The translations under genes were made by a program, and so were the position numbers. The notes below the pieces were generated by a model. The model had not been told where the DNA came from and made no database searches. It worked only from the letters and a program-made list of their open reading frames with translations. A stretch of DNA of 52,973 nucleotides from an uncultured Paracoccaceae bacterium (GTDB taxonomy: Bacteria; Pseudomonadota; Alphaproteobacteria; Rhodobacterales; Rhodobacteraceae), in assembly GCA_937922155.1 (NCBI GenBank), contig CAKZVL010000152.1, positions 1-52,973 on the forward strand, given 5' to 3'. Positions 1 through 9,926 of the stretch are shown piece by piece; positions within the stretch are counted from its first letter, which is position 1; the number at the start of each line of letters is the position of its first letter.

Positions 1-985
1 ACGCGCCGAGGATAAGTAGGATGATCCCAAGGATCAAAACAGTAATCGCCGCACCTTCGCCATCAAACACAGTGGCCGAAAGGGCAACAATATAACCAAT
101 GGCTGCAATCAGAAATGATCGGCGATCAATGATCATTGCAATAATCGCCAAGACAGCAAGAAACGCCATTAACGAAACCTGCGCACCACTGCCCCCCTGA
201 TCAAGCAGGGTAAGGGCGATTGTATTAATCAACGCGGGTGCTGCAACGATATGAAGCCAAAACCCATTTGCACTGCGACGTGACACACGATGTGGATCGG
301 ACATATCAAATACCATGGCGACAACAAAGACACAGACCCCAACCGCAAGCGTGATCCAAGCAAACGGGCCGCCGGCAGACAGTAGGAAAAGGTCCTGAGG
401 GTTTTGCGGTGTGCCACTTGTCGTGGCAGCCAGCAAAAGCGCGACGATGAACAGCCCTACAGCGATCATCGCCATGGCAAACGGAACCCGAAACCGGAAC
501 CAATAGACGAACAGCGCAAATGTCCCAATCGCAAAGGGGAGGGGAAGGCTGGAAAAATCTTCCTGCGCCAGCATGAAAGGCTGGGCAAAATATGCGGTCA
601 GCGCCACAGCGGCATTGCCAGCAAACAGAACCGACAGCGCAATTGCAGGCGCAACCATCCGACGTCGCCGGATAAAATATTCTGACAGCAGCCAAAGTAT
701 AATGGCACCAACCAGGCCAAGCGTCACAGCCGCCTGTTGCGGGTTCGTAATCTGGGTCGCCATGGCAAAGCCGTTAACCCCGACCCAGCCAAAGGAAAGA
801 ATGACCAAACCGATCACGATAAAGATCTCATTGAACCCTTTGAACAACTCAAACGGTTCATCACCGGGCGCGAGGTTCTCCCGCGCGCCACGCCGACTAT
901 CGGCTAACGACGCAAGCGACGCCGCTTGCTTCTCGCTCACAATGCCAGCGCCCACCGCGGCACGAAGATCGTCGCGCTCAATCAC
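1..985 (-). CDS. Multi-pass membrane protein of unknown function (partial, runs off left edge)
   Basis: I read this frame from a GTG at 985 whose bases overlap the hslV stop codon (GTGA), so it is probably translationally coupled to hslV. 328 codons are visible and the C-terminus lies outside the window. The first 45 or so residues are soluble and contain a short helix ([15 protein letters not shown]). From about residue 50 onward there are roughly eight to ten hydrophobic segments separated by short charged turns such as YFIRRRR. A soluble N-terminal helix followed by many membrane helices resembles DUF2157-type predicted membrane proteins, but I cannot confirm that family. The first in-frame ATG is far inside, after the first membrane segment, which favours the GTG. 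Function unknown. Its position directly after the protease gene hslV, where hslU is often expected, is the main clue to context. Confidence 0.75.
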   Translation of the reverse strand, partial: MIERDDLRAAVGAGIVSEKQAASLASLADSRRGARENLAPGDEPFELFKGFNEIFIVIGLVILSFGWVGVNGFAMATQITNPQQAAVTLGLVGAIILWLLSEYFIRRRRMVAPAIALSVLFAGNAAVALTAYFAQPFMLAQEDFSSLPLPFAIGTFALFVYWFRFRVPFAMAMIAVGLFIVALLLAATTSGTPQNPQDLFLLSAGGPFAWITLAVGVCVFVVAMVFDMSDPHRVSRRSANGFWLHIVAAPALINTIALTLLDQGGSGAQVSLMAFLAVLAIIAMIIDRRSFLIAAIGYIVALSATVFDGEGAAITVLILGIILLILGA

Positions 986-1539
986 CCTTTGATCGTCTCA
1001 ACGGTTAGATTGCCATTGGTGTAAACGCAGATATCAGACGCAATCGCCATCGCCTGACGCGCCACGTCCTCAGCAGATAGCTTTCCATCCATCAACGCGC
1101 GCCCAGCAGCCAGCGCGTAATTTCCACCCGACCCAATCGCAGTCACATCGTGTTCCGGTTCCAGAACATCACCGGCACCCGTGATGACAAACAGGTCTTT
1201 CCCGTCAGACACGATCAACATCGCTTCTAATTTTTGCAAATACTTGTCCGTACGCCAATCCTTGGCCAACTCGACAGAGGCGCGCGCCAACTGGCCCGGT
1301 GTTGCCTCCAACTTCTTTTCCAGCCGTTCTAGTAACGTAAAGGCATCAGCCGTCGAACCAGCAAAGCCGCAAATCACATCCTGTCCACCCGGTGACAAAC
1401 GCCGCACCTTTCGCGCGGTTCCTTTGATCACAGTTTGCCCAAGGCTCACCTGCCCATCGCCTGCAATGACGACCTCACCATCCTTGCGTACGCCGATGAT
1501 TGTGGTGCCATGCCAGCCCGGAAATTCTTCTTTTGCCAT
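982..1539 (-). CDS. hslV: ATP-dependent protease subunit HslV (peptidase)
   Basis: HslV is the threonine-type peptidase of the HslUV (ClpQY) cytoplasmic protease; it forms the proteolytic double ring capped by the ATPase HslU. The 185-residue product begins [16 protein letters not shown]. The catalytic threonine should be Thr12, exposed after removal of a short propeptide. The following text ([52 protein letters not shown]) is typical of the family. I chose the ATG at 1539 because it has GGACGGG just upstream and gives the usual alphaproteobacterial N-terminus; the frame stays open to 1635 but the extra residues look unrelated. hslU is not in the window; it may lie beyond the partial membrane gene. 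A terminator-like hairpin separates hslV from trxA, so it probably has its own promoter. Confidence 0.95.
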   Translation of the reverse strand: MAKEEFPGWHGTTIIGVRKDGEVVIAGDGQVSLGQTVIKGTARKVRRLSPGGQDVICGFAGSTADAFTLLERLEKKLEATPGQLARASVELAKDWRTDKYLQKLEAMLIVSDGKDLFVITGAGDVLEPEHDVTAIGSGGNYALAAGRALMDGKLSAEDVARQAMAIASDICVYTNGNLTVETIKG

Positions 1540-1605
1540 ATCGCCCGTCCATTGATTGTTGGACCCTATATGGCTTTTGCGCGTTGCAGGAACAAGGGAT
1601 GCACG

Positions 1606-1628
1606 AAAAAGGGCGCCAAATGGCGCCC
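1606..1628 (-). terminator. Intrinsic terminator after trxA
   Basis: On the minus strand GGGCGCC, a short ATTT loop and GGCGCCC (pairing 1611-1617 with 1622-1628) are followed at once by a run of five T (1610-1606). It lies 25 bases beyond the trxA stop and 67 bases before the hslV start, so it should end transcription of the addB-addA-trxA run. Confidence 0.8.
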
Positions 1629-1652
1629 CAGTCACATCGTTTTAGCTGTGGT

Positions 1653-1973
1653 TTAGATCGACTCTTCGATCCAACCTTGAATGGCCGCCTTTGGCGCAGC
1701 ACCAGTTTTGTTAGATACCACTTCACCACCTTTAAACAGGAACAGCGCTGGGATACCGCGCACGCCCATCTGGCCGGGGGAATTTGGATTTTCGTCAACA
1801 TTCACCTTAACGATCTTCACCTTGCCCTCCATCTCGGCGGACAATTCTTCCAGTGCGGGACCAATCTGCTTACAGGGTCCACACCACTCCGCCCAAAAAT
1901 CGACGACAACGGGAATGTCAGACTGGCGCACTTCGGCGTCAAAAGTTTCATCGGTGACTGCAACAGTGGCCAT
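1653..1973 (-). CDS. trxA: Thioredoxin
   Basis: A small cytoplasmic dithiol-disulfide oxidoreductase that reduces protein disulfides and is itself reduced by thioredoxin reductase. The 106 residues match a single thioredoxin domain. The active site FWAEWCGPC (Cys33 and Cys36 by my count), the cis-proline segment GIPALFLF and the helix-forming C-terminus are all present. There is no signal peptide, so this is the cytoplasmic type and not a cytochrome-maturation thioredoxin. It follows addA on the same strand after a 57-base gap, and a terminator follows it. trxA next to addAB is, as I remember, a common arrangement in Rhodobacterales. Confidence 0.97.
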   Translation of the reverse strand: MATVAVTDETFDAEVRQSDIPVVVDFWAEWCGPCKQIGPALEELSAEMEGKVKIVKVNVDENPNSPGQMGVRGIPALFLFKGGEVVSNKTGAAPKAAIQGWIEESI

Positions 1974-2030
1974 TTCGGCTCTCCTAATAATGTATTCGAA
2001 ATTGGAAAGTATGGACGGGCCGCTAAATCG

Positions 2031-5000
2031 TCAAGGGACGCTCACACGAGCGAGAGCATCTGAAACAAGTGCACCCGGCAAAGGCATCAGCGTTCCCGTC
2101 TCCGTCCATAGGATTGCCGTCTCAATTTTTCGATCGGGATAGATCTGGCCAAGGGCGTCTGCATAAGCCCCCATTTGCCGCAACAACCCTTCGGGCGTAT
2201 CTTCCGCCCTATCTGGCACCAAACGGTTTGATTTAAAATCAATGGCAAGCACGCGATCTGGTTCCACGATCAGCCGGTCAATCGTTCCCAAAATACTGGA
2301 ATCCAGCGCGGCCACAAAGCCAGTGATCCCAACCTCAGCCAAAGTGTCGTCCGCAAAAACAAAAGCCAGCTCAGGTAGCGTCAGTAAATCACGAACGCTT
2401 GTCACCGTGGTATGATCCAACCCCTCGATCGTGGGGAACGACTGCAATAGGCTCTCCCCATAGGCTTGTTGGTCTTGCGGACGCTGCTTTGGCAAATGCT
2501 CCAACAACAAATGAATAGCCGTGCCGCGCGTCATGGCGTCATCGCCATCACCACCGCTTAGATCCCCAAAAATGACCTTTGCCCCACCAAGGTCAGAAGG
2601 CGACAGCGATTTACTTTTTTCGGGCTTCACAACCGGCTCCAGCACAACGACTTCGCCCTGCACCGCCTCTTCCTTGGTCACCGTAACATACTCACCGGGC
2701 ATCCAATCCAAATGACTATACCGCTGAATGGATAAGTCACCTGCAAAATCATCGACAACACCCAAATGCGAAACCCCGCGTTCCACGATACTATGCCAGG
2801 CACTGTCATCGACCTCACCTGCCGCCGCAACAATCAACCAACATTCCGCGCGGGTCATCGCCACATACAGCAAACGCAGCCTTTCAGCGGCCTCCTTTGC
2901 TTGCATGGCTTCCTTTACCGCAGCGATTGCAGGCGGCGTGTTCTCCGCTCGCGTCTTCCACAAAACAATCTCGCCGCTTGGCAGCAGTTCTTCCCGTATC
3001 TCTACTTTGCGTTTGGCACAGTCAGGCAAAATCACAATCGGCGCTTCCAAACCCTTGGAACCATGCACCGTCATAACCCGAATTTGATCCCCTTGACCGT
3101 CCAACTGCCGCTTAATCTCTAGGTCATCCCCCTGCATCCAAGTCAGAAAACCCGTCAGGCTCGGAACCGTTGATCCCTCATAGGCCAGTGCCTGCGACAG
3201 CAACGCATCAATCCCGTCTTCCGCCTCTTGCCCTAACCGGGCCAGTAAATTGCGACGGCCATCATGGCGCATCAAAATCCGCTCAATCAAATCATAAGGG
3301 CGCAGGAAATCGGTCTGCCGCCGCAGATCATCAAGAATCGCGAATGTCGCTGGATAGTCTCCCTTGCGCAGCGCCGTCCAAAGAAACTTATCGGTTCTGT
3401 GATGCGCTAGTTGATAAAGCTCTTCCTCACTCCACCCAAAAATCGGCGACCGCAGCGCGCAGGCCAGTGACAGATCATCCTCCGGCAAGGCAAGGAATTG
3501 TAGAACAGCGGTAATATCCTTGACCGCTAATTCCGCACCGACACGCAAGCGGTCCGCGCCAGCAATGGCCAAATCCGCACGCTTACAGGCTGCGATAATC
3601 TCATGAAACAACTCGCTTCGCCGCTGGACAAGAACCATGATGTCGCCAGGTGTAATGCGGCGATGGTTAAATTCCTTCGTGTCCTTATCCTGAATGGGCA
3701 GCGTCTCGTGATCCAACATATGCTTGATCTGCTCAGCAACCTGATTGGCCAGCTGCACCATATGATGTTCGTCGCTGACCTGATCGACAGGCTCTGTCCA
3801 ATCGATCTCTTCTTTCGTATCCTTCGCAGCCTCAATAACCGGCCACAGATCGACGCGTCCGGGCAGCTTATCCTGAAACGCAATATGGTTCTGAACCTTA
3901 CCAATCGCCTCACGATGATCGGTGCCAAATGTCTGATCAACAGCCGTCAAGATCGCCTGCGATGACCGAAACGAATGGCTCAGGTTCACAGACTGCAACG
4001 TCTGATCCACACCGTCCAAAGCTGACTGGAAATGATGCTGCATGCGATCAAATGCCTTGGGATCAGCCCCTTGGAATGAATAGATCGATTGCTGCTTATC
4101 ACCGACAACAAATATCGTGCGCAGCACATCAGACCGCGCCCCATGGCCTGTGGCAAACTCCCTTGTTAGGGACTGAATGACCGACCATTGATCTGGCGAC
4201 GTATCCTGCGCCTCATCCACCAAAACATGGTCAATCCCGCCATCCAAACGAAACAAAACCCATTGCGCGACATTCGGATCGCTCAACAACGACTTGGCCT
4301 TCCCAATCAAATCATCAAAGTCGAGCTGCCCAGTCGCCAATTTACGCGCCTCATAGGCCGCAATAAAAGGCACCGCAAATTCGTACAAAATGCGCGCGCG
4401 GTTCAATGCTTGGATGGACAACGCCCATTGATGCGCCTCTGCAACGCGATCCATCCAAGCATGCAATTCGTCAATGATCGGCTCTGCTGCTTCGACAGCC
4501 TTCGAATGATTGGATTGTGGAAAGTTCACAGACTTAGACGTCTGATCTTTCGCATACAGAAACAGCCGTTTAACCTCAGTAAAATCAGCAAGCGTTGGCG
4601 CATCGTAGTTCAAGCTCAACAACGATTTCGCAAAATTCTTGTAGGTTGCAGACTGGTTTGAAAATGCGTTTGAAACGTCCATCGCTACAGACTTATCATC
4701 CGGCTGGATCGCCATCGCGGCACAATCAGCCAAAGTATCGCTCGCTGAAATACCAAATTCCTGCGCCAGGTGATCAAGATTGGTTGCAACGTCAAAGAAC
4801 CCCTTCTTACGTGTGATTTCATTCAGGAGATCGTCAAAATCCGCGCCAGTAAATTCCGCCAAAAATGTCTTAGTTAGACCCGCATTTGACCCACTCGCCA
4901 TATCATCCAGAACATCCAGTCTTAGGTGCGCCGCGGTTTGATCCTCCATCTCTCGGAACTGCGGTGAAACCCCTGCTTCCATTGGAAACCGACGCAAAAG

Positions 5001-5387
5001 CGATGAACAAAACGAATGGATCGTCTGAATCTTCAACCCGCCCGGCGTTTCAATCGCACCCGCAAACAGCTGCCGCGCATCGTCCAGCGTGTTCAGCGTC
5101 ACCTCTTCCTCATACCCAAGCGTGCGCAGCTCAGATCGCAGCTTATTGTCTTCCATCATGGACCACGCACCAAGGCGCCCAAACAGACGGTTCTGCATCT
5201 CCGTCGCGGCGGCCTTCGTATAGGTAAGGCACAGGATATTCTGTGGATTGACCTTGTTCAGCAGCAAACGTGCAACGCGGTCCGTCAGAACTCGTGTTTT
5301 CCCCGATCCTGCATTCGCTGAAACCCATGTCGAAAACTCAGGGTTAGCAGCATCAACCTGCCGCTGTGTCGCATCATCACGGATCAT
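2031..5387 (-). CDS. addA: Double-strand break repair helicase/nuclease AddA
   Basis: Catalytic subunit of the AddAB helicase-nuclease that processes double-strand breaks for RecA loading. The 1118-residue product has a UvrD/Rep-type Walker A near residues 23-31 (SANAGSGKT), motif Ia (LTYTKAAATEM), a DEAQD motif II, a GDKQQSIYSFQGAD segment, and a late VMTVHGSKGLEAP motif. The C-terminal PD-(D/E)XK nuclease motif is visible as GTIDRL followed by AIDFKSN. I place the start at the ATG at 5387, which overlaps the addB stop as ATGA; an upstream ATG at 5426 would add 13 residues inside addB and lacks that coupling. It fits the alphaproteobacterial AddA type. AddB is encoded immediately upstream, as expected for an obligate complex. 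Confidence 0.96.
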   Translation of the reverse strand: MIRDDATQRQVDAANPEFSTWVSANAGSGKTRVLTDRVARLLLNKVNPQNILCLTYTKAAATEMQNRLFGRLGAWSMMEDNKLRSELRTLGYEEEVTLNTLDDARQLFAGAIETPGGLKIQTIHSFCSSLLRRFPMEAGVSPQFREMEDQTAAHLRLDVLDDMASGSNAGLTKTFLAEFTGADFDDLLNEITRKKGFFDVATNLDHLAQEFGISASDTLADCAAMAIQPDDKSVAMDVSNAFSNQSATYKNFAKSLLSLNYDAPTLADFTEVKRLFLYAKDQTSKSVNFPQSNHSKAVEAAEPIIDELHAWMDRVAEAHQWALSIQALNRARILYEFAVPFIAAYEARKLATGQLDFDDLIGKAKSLLSDPNVAQWVLFRLDGGIDHVLVDEAQDTSPDQWSVIQSLTREFATGHGARSDVLRTIFVVGDKQQSIYSFQGADPKAFDRMQHHFQSALDGVDQTLQSVNLSHSFRSSQAILTAVDQTFGTDHREAIGKVQNHIAFQDKLPGRVDLWPVIEAAKDTKEEIDWTEPVDQVSDEHHMVQLANQVAEQIKHMLDHETLPIQDKDTKEFNHRRITPGDIMVLVQRRSELFHEIIAACKRADLAIAGADRLRVGAELAVKDITAVLQFLALPEDDLSLACALRSPIFGWSEEELYQLAHHRTDKFLWTALRKGDYPATFAILDDLRRQTDFLRPYDLIERILMRHDGRRNLLARLGQEAEDGIDALLSQALAYEGSTVPSLTGFLTWMQGDDLEIKRQLDGQGDQIRVMTVHGSKGLEAPIVILPDCAKRKVEIREELLPSGEIVLWKTRAENTPPAIAAVKEAMQAKEAAERLRLLYVAMTRAECWLIVAAAGEVDDSAWHSIVERGVSHLGVVDDFAGDLSIQRYSHLDWMPGEYVTVTKEEAVQGEVVVLEPVVKPEKSKSLSPSDLGGAKVIFGDLSGGDGDDAMTRGTAIHLLLEHLPKQRPQDQQAYGESLLQSFPTIEGLDHTTVTSVRDLLTLPELAFVFADDTLAEVGITGFVAALDSSILGTIDRLIVEPDRVLAIDFKSNRLVPDRAEDTPEGLLRQMGAYADALGQIYPDRKIETAILWTETGTLMPLPGALVSDALARVSVP

Positions 5388-8305
5388 GGCAGCTTCACCT
5401 TGCTCGCTGTATCGCTCAGCGTCCATTCGCCAAAGCGCGACAAGTGATCATAGGGACTGATCGAATCCTTCAGCATCATGGCCATTCGCGCAGTATAGCC
5501 ACGATCAGGGTTCTGCCATCGCTTGATAAGCCCGATGAAATTGATCCAAACATCGTCTGGCGAATTGTCCTTCAATGGCGCATAGACCAGCTTCATGTCA
5601 GGCTTAATCGACACAAACATCGCCTTTTCGACCTGTTTTCTGCCCAAAGCTGGAAAGGCGCCCTGCGACACCATCGCCGCCTCTAGCAACAACTGCTTAT
5701 CAAACGACTTTTGCTGGCTCTCAGTTGGGACTTGCCCTGTCTTATAATCATAAATGATCGCGCGTCCCTCTGGCGTCAAATCAATCCGGTCCGCAACACA
5801 CGACAGTCTAAAATTCAAAGAGGGAATAGGAAGCTCTCCACGTATTTCCAGCTGGGGGTCGCTCCCTTCGGCCTGGCGCTTTTCTTCGTCTTGAACAAAC
5901 CTGGGGGCAAGGGCTTCGAACTGCCCGGTCCAACGTAAACGCACAGCCGGCCAAGGGCAGGCCGCTTCAATCTCCGTCGTAGCAATGTCGATAAGGCTTT
6001 GAACGGCATCAGGGTCAGCCGCATCAGGTTTGCTGTCGATAAACCGTCGCAAGATATGATGATAAATAATCCCGCGCAGCGGTGCGTCTGCTTGCATGGC
6101 AAGTGGGTCCAATCGCTTCACCCGCAGAACTTTTTCTGCGTAAATCGAATATGGATCTCTGATTAGAGTCTTTATCTGCGTTACTGACAACGCTTCGGGA
6201 CGCGCATCAATGGGCGGGCAGGGGGATGGGCGACTGGCGCGATCCACTGGTGCATCAACCTTTGACAACATTGCAGCTTGCCGCGCCCAACGCGCCCCTT
6301 TTTCGCGCATCTGCTCAAGCGCGCGGGGGCCATCAGCAGGCAAACCTTCCATCAAATTGGTCAATCGGTTCAACCAACGCGACGGCACGGTTTCAGCATC
6401 CGCCGTGCGCTTTGATCGCGTGATCCAAACATCCTTTGCGGCAACAGCCTGCTGGAAATCATGCGCGGACAATCCAATCCGGCGTTCAGGCAACAGCAAA
6501 CCAACGTCTTGGCGCATCTTTCGGTTCAGCCACGGATCAGGGGCTGGGGCCTCGGGCCAAACCCCTTCGTTCAAACCGCCAAGAATTACCAGATCAACCT
6601 GCTGAACGCGGGCCTCCAACGTGCCCCAGATTAGAACACTGGGATGCCCAGCATCACGATCCCGCACCACGCCGTCTGACAGGACACCTCGAAAGATATT
6701 GGCGAAATCAGCAACGCTCGTCACATCGCCCGCGTCCGCATCATCCATCAGCCGCTGACACATCCGGTCCGCTTCACGCCCCGCCGCCGTATCCCAAAGG
6801 CCGCCACTGCCATCCTGCCCCGGCCCCGCGCACAGAAATTCACAAAGGGCGATATGCTGCGCAATCGCATCGCTCAGCTGCGCGTCCTCGACCGCCGCAA
6901 TCCGTTCAACCAGATCGCCAACCCAGGATGCCCATTCCAAACATCGCGCGTCTTCGCGTTTCTCTGCCCATTTCATCAGGCTCGCCCGATCTGGAAACGC
7001 TGGCCCCCACCGCCGCAAATGCAACTCCAGCTCTCGCGTGGTTAAAAGATGCCAATTCCGATCGACACCCCCCGTATTGCTCAACGGATGCTTCAACAAG
7101 GCCAACAGAATATCGGCAGGCACCGCCGTGCCCGCGCAATCCACGACCTGACACAACAATCGCCCCGGCGCAGACAGGACAAGCGGAACACCCGCACTAT
7201 CATCAGGTTCAATATCCCAACGATCCAGCGCGGCGGTCACCTGTCGGGTCAGCATCCGATCCGGCGTGATCAGCGCCGCAGTGATCCCTTCATCAACCGC
7301 CTTTCGCAGGCGCAACGCAATCGTCTCTGCTTCTTGTCGCGGACTGTCAGCCTCAAACAGCGTAAACCCCGCTGTCGCGTTCTCAAAATCACAAAGTTTG
7401 GGGCCATCCGCAATCCAACCACTGGTCACCGGCGCTGGGCGCAGCGCAAGCGACATTAATCGATTGCGCGCTGGATTCGGTGGCTTGGCATCTGACCAAG
7501 GTTGGACATCATCCCGCGTCAGCTCCAACTGATCCATCAAAAGCCGGAATCGAAACTGCGGATGATCCTCCGCTTCGACCTTCGCCCAAATCGGGGTCGG
7601 CAAATCAAAATCAAATCCCGGCAGAACCAACGCCCCCTGCGCTAGCCGCGCAACAGCCGACATAAACAGCGCCGTCGCCCCACGCGATCCGGTCGAACCA
7701 GCAACAATGATCGGATGGTCCGGCGGCGCATCAGCCCAGGTCGCTATCTTCTCTTCAATAACGCGCCGCTGTCGTGCCTCTTGATCCGGTGCGCTGTCGG
7801 CTTCGAAATACTGCTGCGCAATGCCAATGAACTTTAGCGATTGCTGCCAATGCCCCGATTGATCCGTCACATCCAAATTCAGCAGGTCATCCGGCGCAAC
7901 ACCTTCTCCGTGCATTTCCTCCATCAACGTCGCAAGGCTATCGGACAAATCATATAGCGCAGATCGCGGCGCACGACTTGCCTCGGCCTCCAGCAATCGT
8001 CGCACAAGCTGGGAAAGCTCTAACCGGCGACGCAATTTCGAAACTGCAGGCGGAATGTCCGAAACCGGTTCCAGCGCCAAATCAGTTACTAACTTGATCT
8101 GTGGTAGCAACATCGCCGGGCTTTCTGCAAAAACTTCTGCCAGACGCCGCCGCATACGGGATGTGTTCACATAAATCTCAACCCGTGCGATGGCCTCAGG
8201 GCTTTGACCCTTCAGTCGTTCGAATGTTCCATCAACAAGGGCTTGCGCGAAATCGACACCCGGCGCCATGCCAAACACGCGCGGCTTTGACGACGGCTCA
8301 AACAT
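5384..8305 (-). CDS. addB: Double-strand break repair protein AddB
   Basis: Partner of AddA in the AddAB helicase-nuclease. The 973-residue product begins MFEPSSKPRVFGM. Its N-terminal helicase-like part lacks a clear Walker A motif, as I would expect for the alphaproteobacterial type. The C-terminal nuclease segment carries DRIDLTPEGRAIIYDYKTGQ, the PD-(D/E)XK signature. I see no cysteine set framing that domain of the kind that binds an iron-sulfur cluster in Bacillus-type AddB; the DPYSIYAEKVL segment has no cysteine. The start at 8305 overlaps the end of the upstream nucleotidyltransferase by 8 bases. An ATG at 8413 is open but would overlap that gene by over 100 bases and adds unrelated residues. 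Confidence 0.94.
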   Translation of the reverse strand: MFEPSSKPRVFGMAPGVDFAQALVDGTFERLKGQSPEAIARVEIYVNTSRMRRRLAEVFAESPAMLLPQIKLVTDLALEPVSDIPPAVSKLRRRLELSQLVRRLLEAEASRAPRSALYDLSDSLATLMEEMHGEGVAPDDLLNLDVTDQSGHWQQSLKFIGIAQQYFEADSAPDQEARQRRVIEEKIATWADAPPDHPIIVAGSTGSRGATALFMSAVARLAQGALVLPGFDFDLPTPIWAKVEAEDHPQFRFRLLMDQLELTRDDVQPWSDAKPPNPARNRLMSLALRPAPVTSGWIADGPKLCDFENATAGFTLFEADSPRQEAETIALRLRKAVDEGITAALITPDRMLTRQVTAALDRWDIEPDDSAGVPLVLSAPGRLLCQVVDCAGTAVPADILLALLKHPLSNTGGVDRNWHLLTTRELELHLRRWGPAFPDRASLMKWAEKREDARCLEWASWVGDLVERIAAVEDAQLSDAIAQHIALCEFLCAGPGQDGSGGLWDTAAGREADRMCQRLMDDADAGDVTSVADFANIFRGVLSDGVVRDRDAGHPSVLIWGTLEARVQQVDLVILGGLNEGVWPEAPAPDPWLNRKMRQDVGLLLPERRIGLSAHDFQQAVAAKDVWITRSKRTADAETVPSRWLNRLTNLMEGLPADGPRALEQMREKGARWARQAAMLSKVDAPVDRASRPSPCPPIDARPEALSVTQIKTLIRDPYSIYAEKVLRVKRLDPLAMQADAPLRGIIYHHILRRFIDSKPDAADPDAVQSLIDIATTEIEAACPWPAVRLRWTGQFEALAPRFVQDEEKRQAEGSDPQLEIRGELPIPSLNFRLSCVADRIDLTPEGRAIIYDYKTGQVPTESQQKSFDKQLLLEAAMVSQGAFPALGRKQVEKAMFVSIKPDMKLVYAPLKDNSPDDVWINFIGLIKRWQNPDRGYTARMAMMLKDSISPYDHLSRFGEWTLSDTASKVKLP

Positions 8306-8981
8306 GGGAACCAAGCAGTTTTTCCGCGACAGGAATGCTCGACGGTCGGCCAACGTCGCACCAGTCTCCACCATACCGCACGCCAAACAGCCGGTCCTGA
8401 TCAGCAATGGCATCCCACAAAAGGTTCAGCGAAAACGATCCATCCGGCATGTCACTCAACCCCTTTGTTTTGATAATCTGCACGCCTGTATAAACCAACC
8501 CGGGACCACGGCTCAGCCTGCCAGCTTCATCCAAAATAAAATCCCCTGTGCCCGGATGGCCATGCACCTGCGCAAGCGGCGCCAGCAACAGCAGCGCATC
8601 CATTTTGTCAGCGTCCCAAGCGGTCAGCAGCGCCTCAAACGGATTTGGACCAACCCAAACAGCATCCGTGTTTAGCGTGGCAACAACTAGACTATCCAAC
8701 AGGGGCAACGCTCTTCGCAAACCGCCCCCAGTTTCCAAAAGCGCGTCACGCTCATCAGAAAAAACGACGTCTTGACCAGCAAGATGATCAATAACCATCT
8801 CTGCCTTGTAATGCACATTCACGACTTTCCGCCCCAGCGCGGGAAGGTTCACAAACGACAGCGCATGATCCAGCAAGGTTTGACCACCAACTTGCACCAA
8901 CGGCTTTGGCCTATCCTTGACAAGATCGCCCATCCGCGTCCCCAGCCCTGCGGCAAAAATCATGACAGGCAATGGGTTCAT
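8298..8981 (-). CDS. murU: Nucleotidyltransferase, probable N-acetylmuramate-1-phosphate uridylyltransferase (MurU-like)
   Basis: A 227-residue sugar nucleotidyltransferase. The N-terminal signature FAAGLGTRMGDLVKDRPKPL is the NTP-binding loop with its lysine; TLNTDAVW supplies the metal-binding aspartate and a late GGDWCDVGRP resembles the usual C-terminal turn. Its partner next door is an AmgK-type sugar kinase. In the recycling route known from Pseudomonas and Caulobacter, AmgK makes MurNAc-1-phosphate and MurU converts it to UDP-MurNAc, bypassing de novo synthesis. The pairing is the main reason for choosing MurU over the very similar glucose- or mannose-1-phosphate transferases. Substrate is inferred, not shown by the sequence. 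The gene starts one base after the amgK stop codon. Confidence 0.8.
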   Translation of the reverse strand: MNPLPVMIFAAGLGTRMGDLVKDRPKPLVQVGGQTLLDHALSFVNLPALGRKVVNVHYKAEMVIDHLAGQDVVFSDERDALLETGGGLRRALPLLDSLVVATLNTDAVWVGPNPFEALLTAWDADKMDALLLLAPLAQVHGHPGTGDFILDEAGRLSRGPGLVYTGVQIIKTKGLSDMPDGSFSLNLLWDAIADQDRLFGVRYGGDWCDVGRPSSIPVAEKLLGSHV

Positions 8982-9926
8982 TTAAATGCCCTTAGGTGGC
9001 GGAATGTTGTCTCGGATAACACGCGCAAGGTCGGATAGATCAGGGTGTTCCAGATCTTGAACGATATACTGCCACGTCTGGGGGAGGAAGTCTCGATACC
9101 GCGTTTTGCCCTTTGCAATCAGATTGGCAAAAACACCCAAAATGCGCAAATTCCTCTGAAGCGACAGAACTGCAACTTGGCATTGAAATGCATCGCGGTT
9201 CAGCCCACAGGCATCCGCAAACTTCCGTTCCAACAAACGCTGATCCGAAACAGGCACGTCGCGGCGAACATCGCGTGTAAACGACCCCAAATCATATCCG
9301 TCAGGGGCCAAAAACGCGTCTTGAAAATCAAGCAATCCAAACCGTCCGATCCCAGCCTTGGTAGGGTCCCAAATCAGGTTTTCAGAATGAAAATCCCTGA
9401 GCGATAAGGTCAATGTTTTCGACACCCGCTGTTCAAAAACATCTTTCATCGCCTCTTGGACAATCTGCTGATTTTGCCCGCCATAACGATCAAAAAGCGG
9501 GGAAAGCATGTCCCCCGCCATCACCGCATCCAAACGCGGCAGATCGACAATTTCAACCTGCCGCAACTGTGCCAACAGTCCAACTAACCCATCAAGCATT
9601 ACGGGCGTTTCATCAGGCACCCGCAGCATATGTTCGGCCAATGACGTCGCGCCGAGATCTGTAATGACAAAGAACCCATTTTCTGGATCCGCGACCAAAC
9701 ATTCCGGCGCATTCATCCCAGCCGTACGCAAGACATCAGAAATTTCCAGAAACCGGCTATAGTCTTCTGTTTCAGGAGGAACATCTGCAAGGATGACAGA
9801 TTGGTTTTTGGTCCAAACCCGAAAATATGATCGCGCCGACGCATCCGCCGCCAAGGGTTCAATCGACCAATCAGCATAGCGAGTCGTGTTCAAAAACTGT
9901 AGGCGGGATGATTGTCGATCCGCCAT
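8982..9926 (-). CDS. amgK: Anomeric MurNAc/GlcNAc kinase (AmgK-like aminoglycoside phosphotransferase family)
   Basis: A 314-residue kinase of the aminoglycoside phosphotransferase fold. Visible signatures are ADASARSYFRV near residue 28 (nucleotide-binding loop region), LSLRDFHSENLIWD as the catalytic loop (Brenner-like HxDxxxxN variant, here RDFHSENL), and FGLLDFQDAFLAPDGYDL as the metal-binding DFQDA motif. AmgK phosphorylates the anomeric hydroxyl of MurNAc or GlcNAc during cell-wall recycling, and the MurU-like gene follows at once. The start is the ATG at 9926, which shares one base with the tsaE stop (TGATG). Older annotations often call such proteins simply phosphotransferase; the linkage with MurU is what supports AmgK. 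Confidence 0.82.
   Translation of the reverse strand: MADRQSSRLQFLNTTRYADWSIEPLAADASARSYFRVWTKNQSVILADVPPETEDYSRFLEISDVLRTAGMNAPECLVADPENGFFVITDLGATSLAEHMLRVPDETPVMLDGLVGLLAQLRQVEIVDLPRLDAVMAGDMLSPLFDRYGGQNQQIVQEAMKDVFEQRVSKTLTLSLRDFHSENLIWDPTKAGIGRFGLLDFQDAFLAPDGYDLGSFTRDVRRDVPVSDQRLLERKFADACGLNRDAFQCQVAVLSLQRNLRILGVFANLIAKGKTRYRDFLPQTWQYIVQDLEHPDLSDLARVIRDNIPPPKGI

Noticed and set aside
6436-7269. Open frame of 277 residues on the plus strand inside addB
   Set aside because: Antisense shadow of addB; composition is extremely Pro/Arg/Gln-rich and there is no ribosome site.
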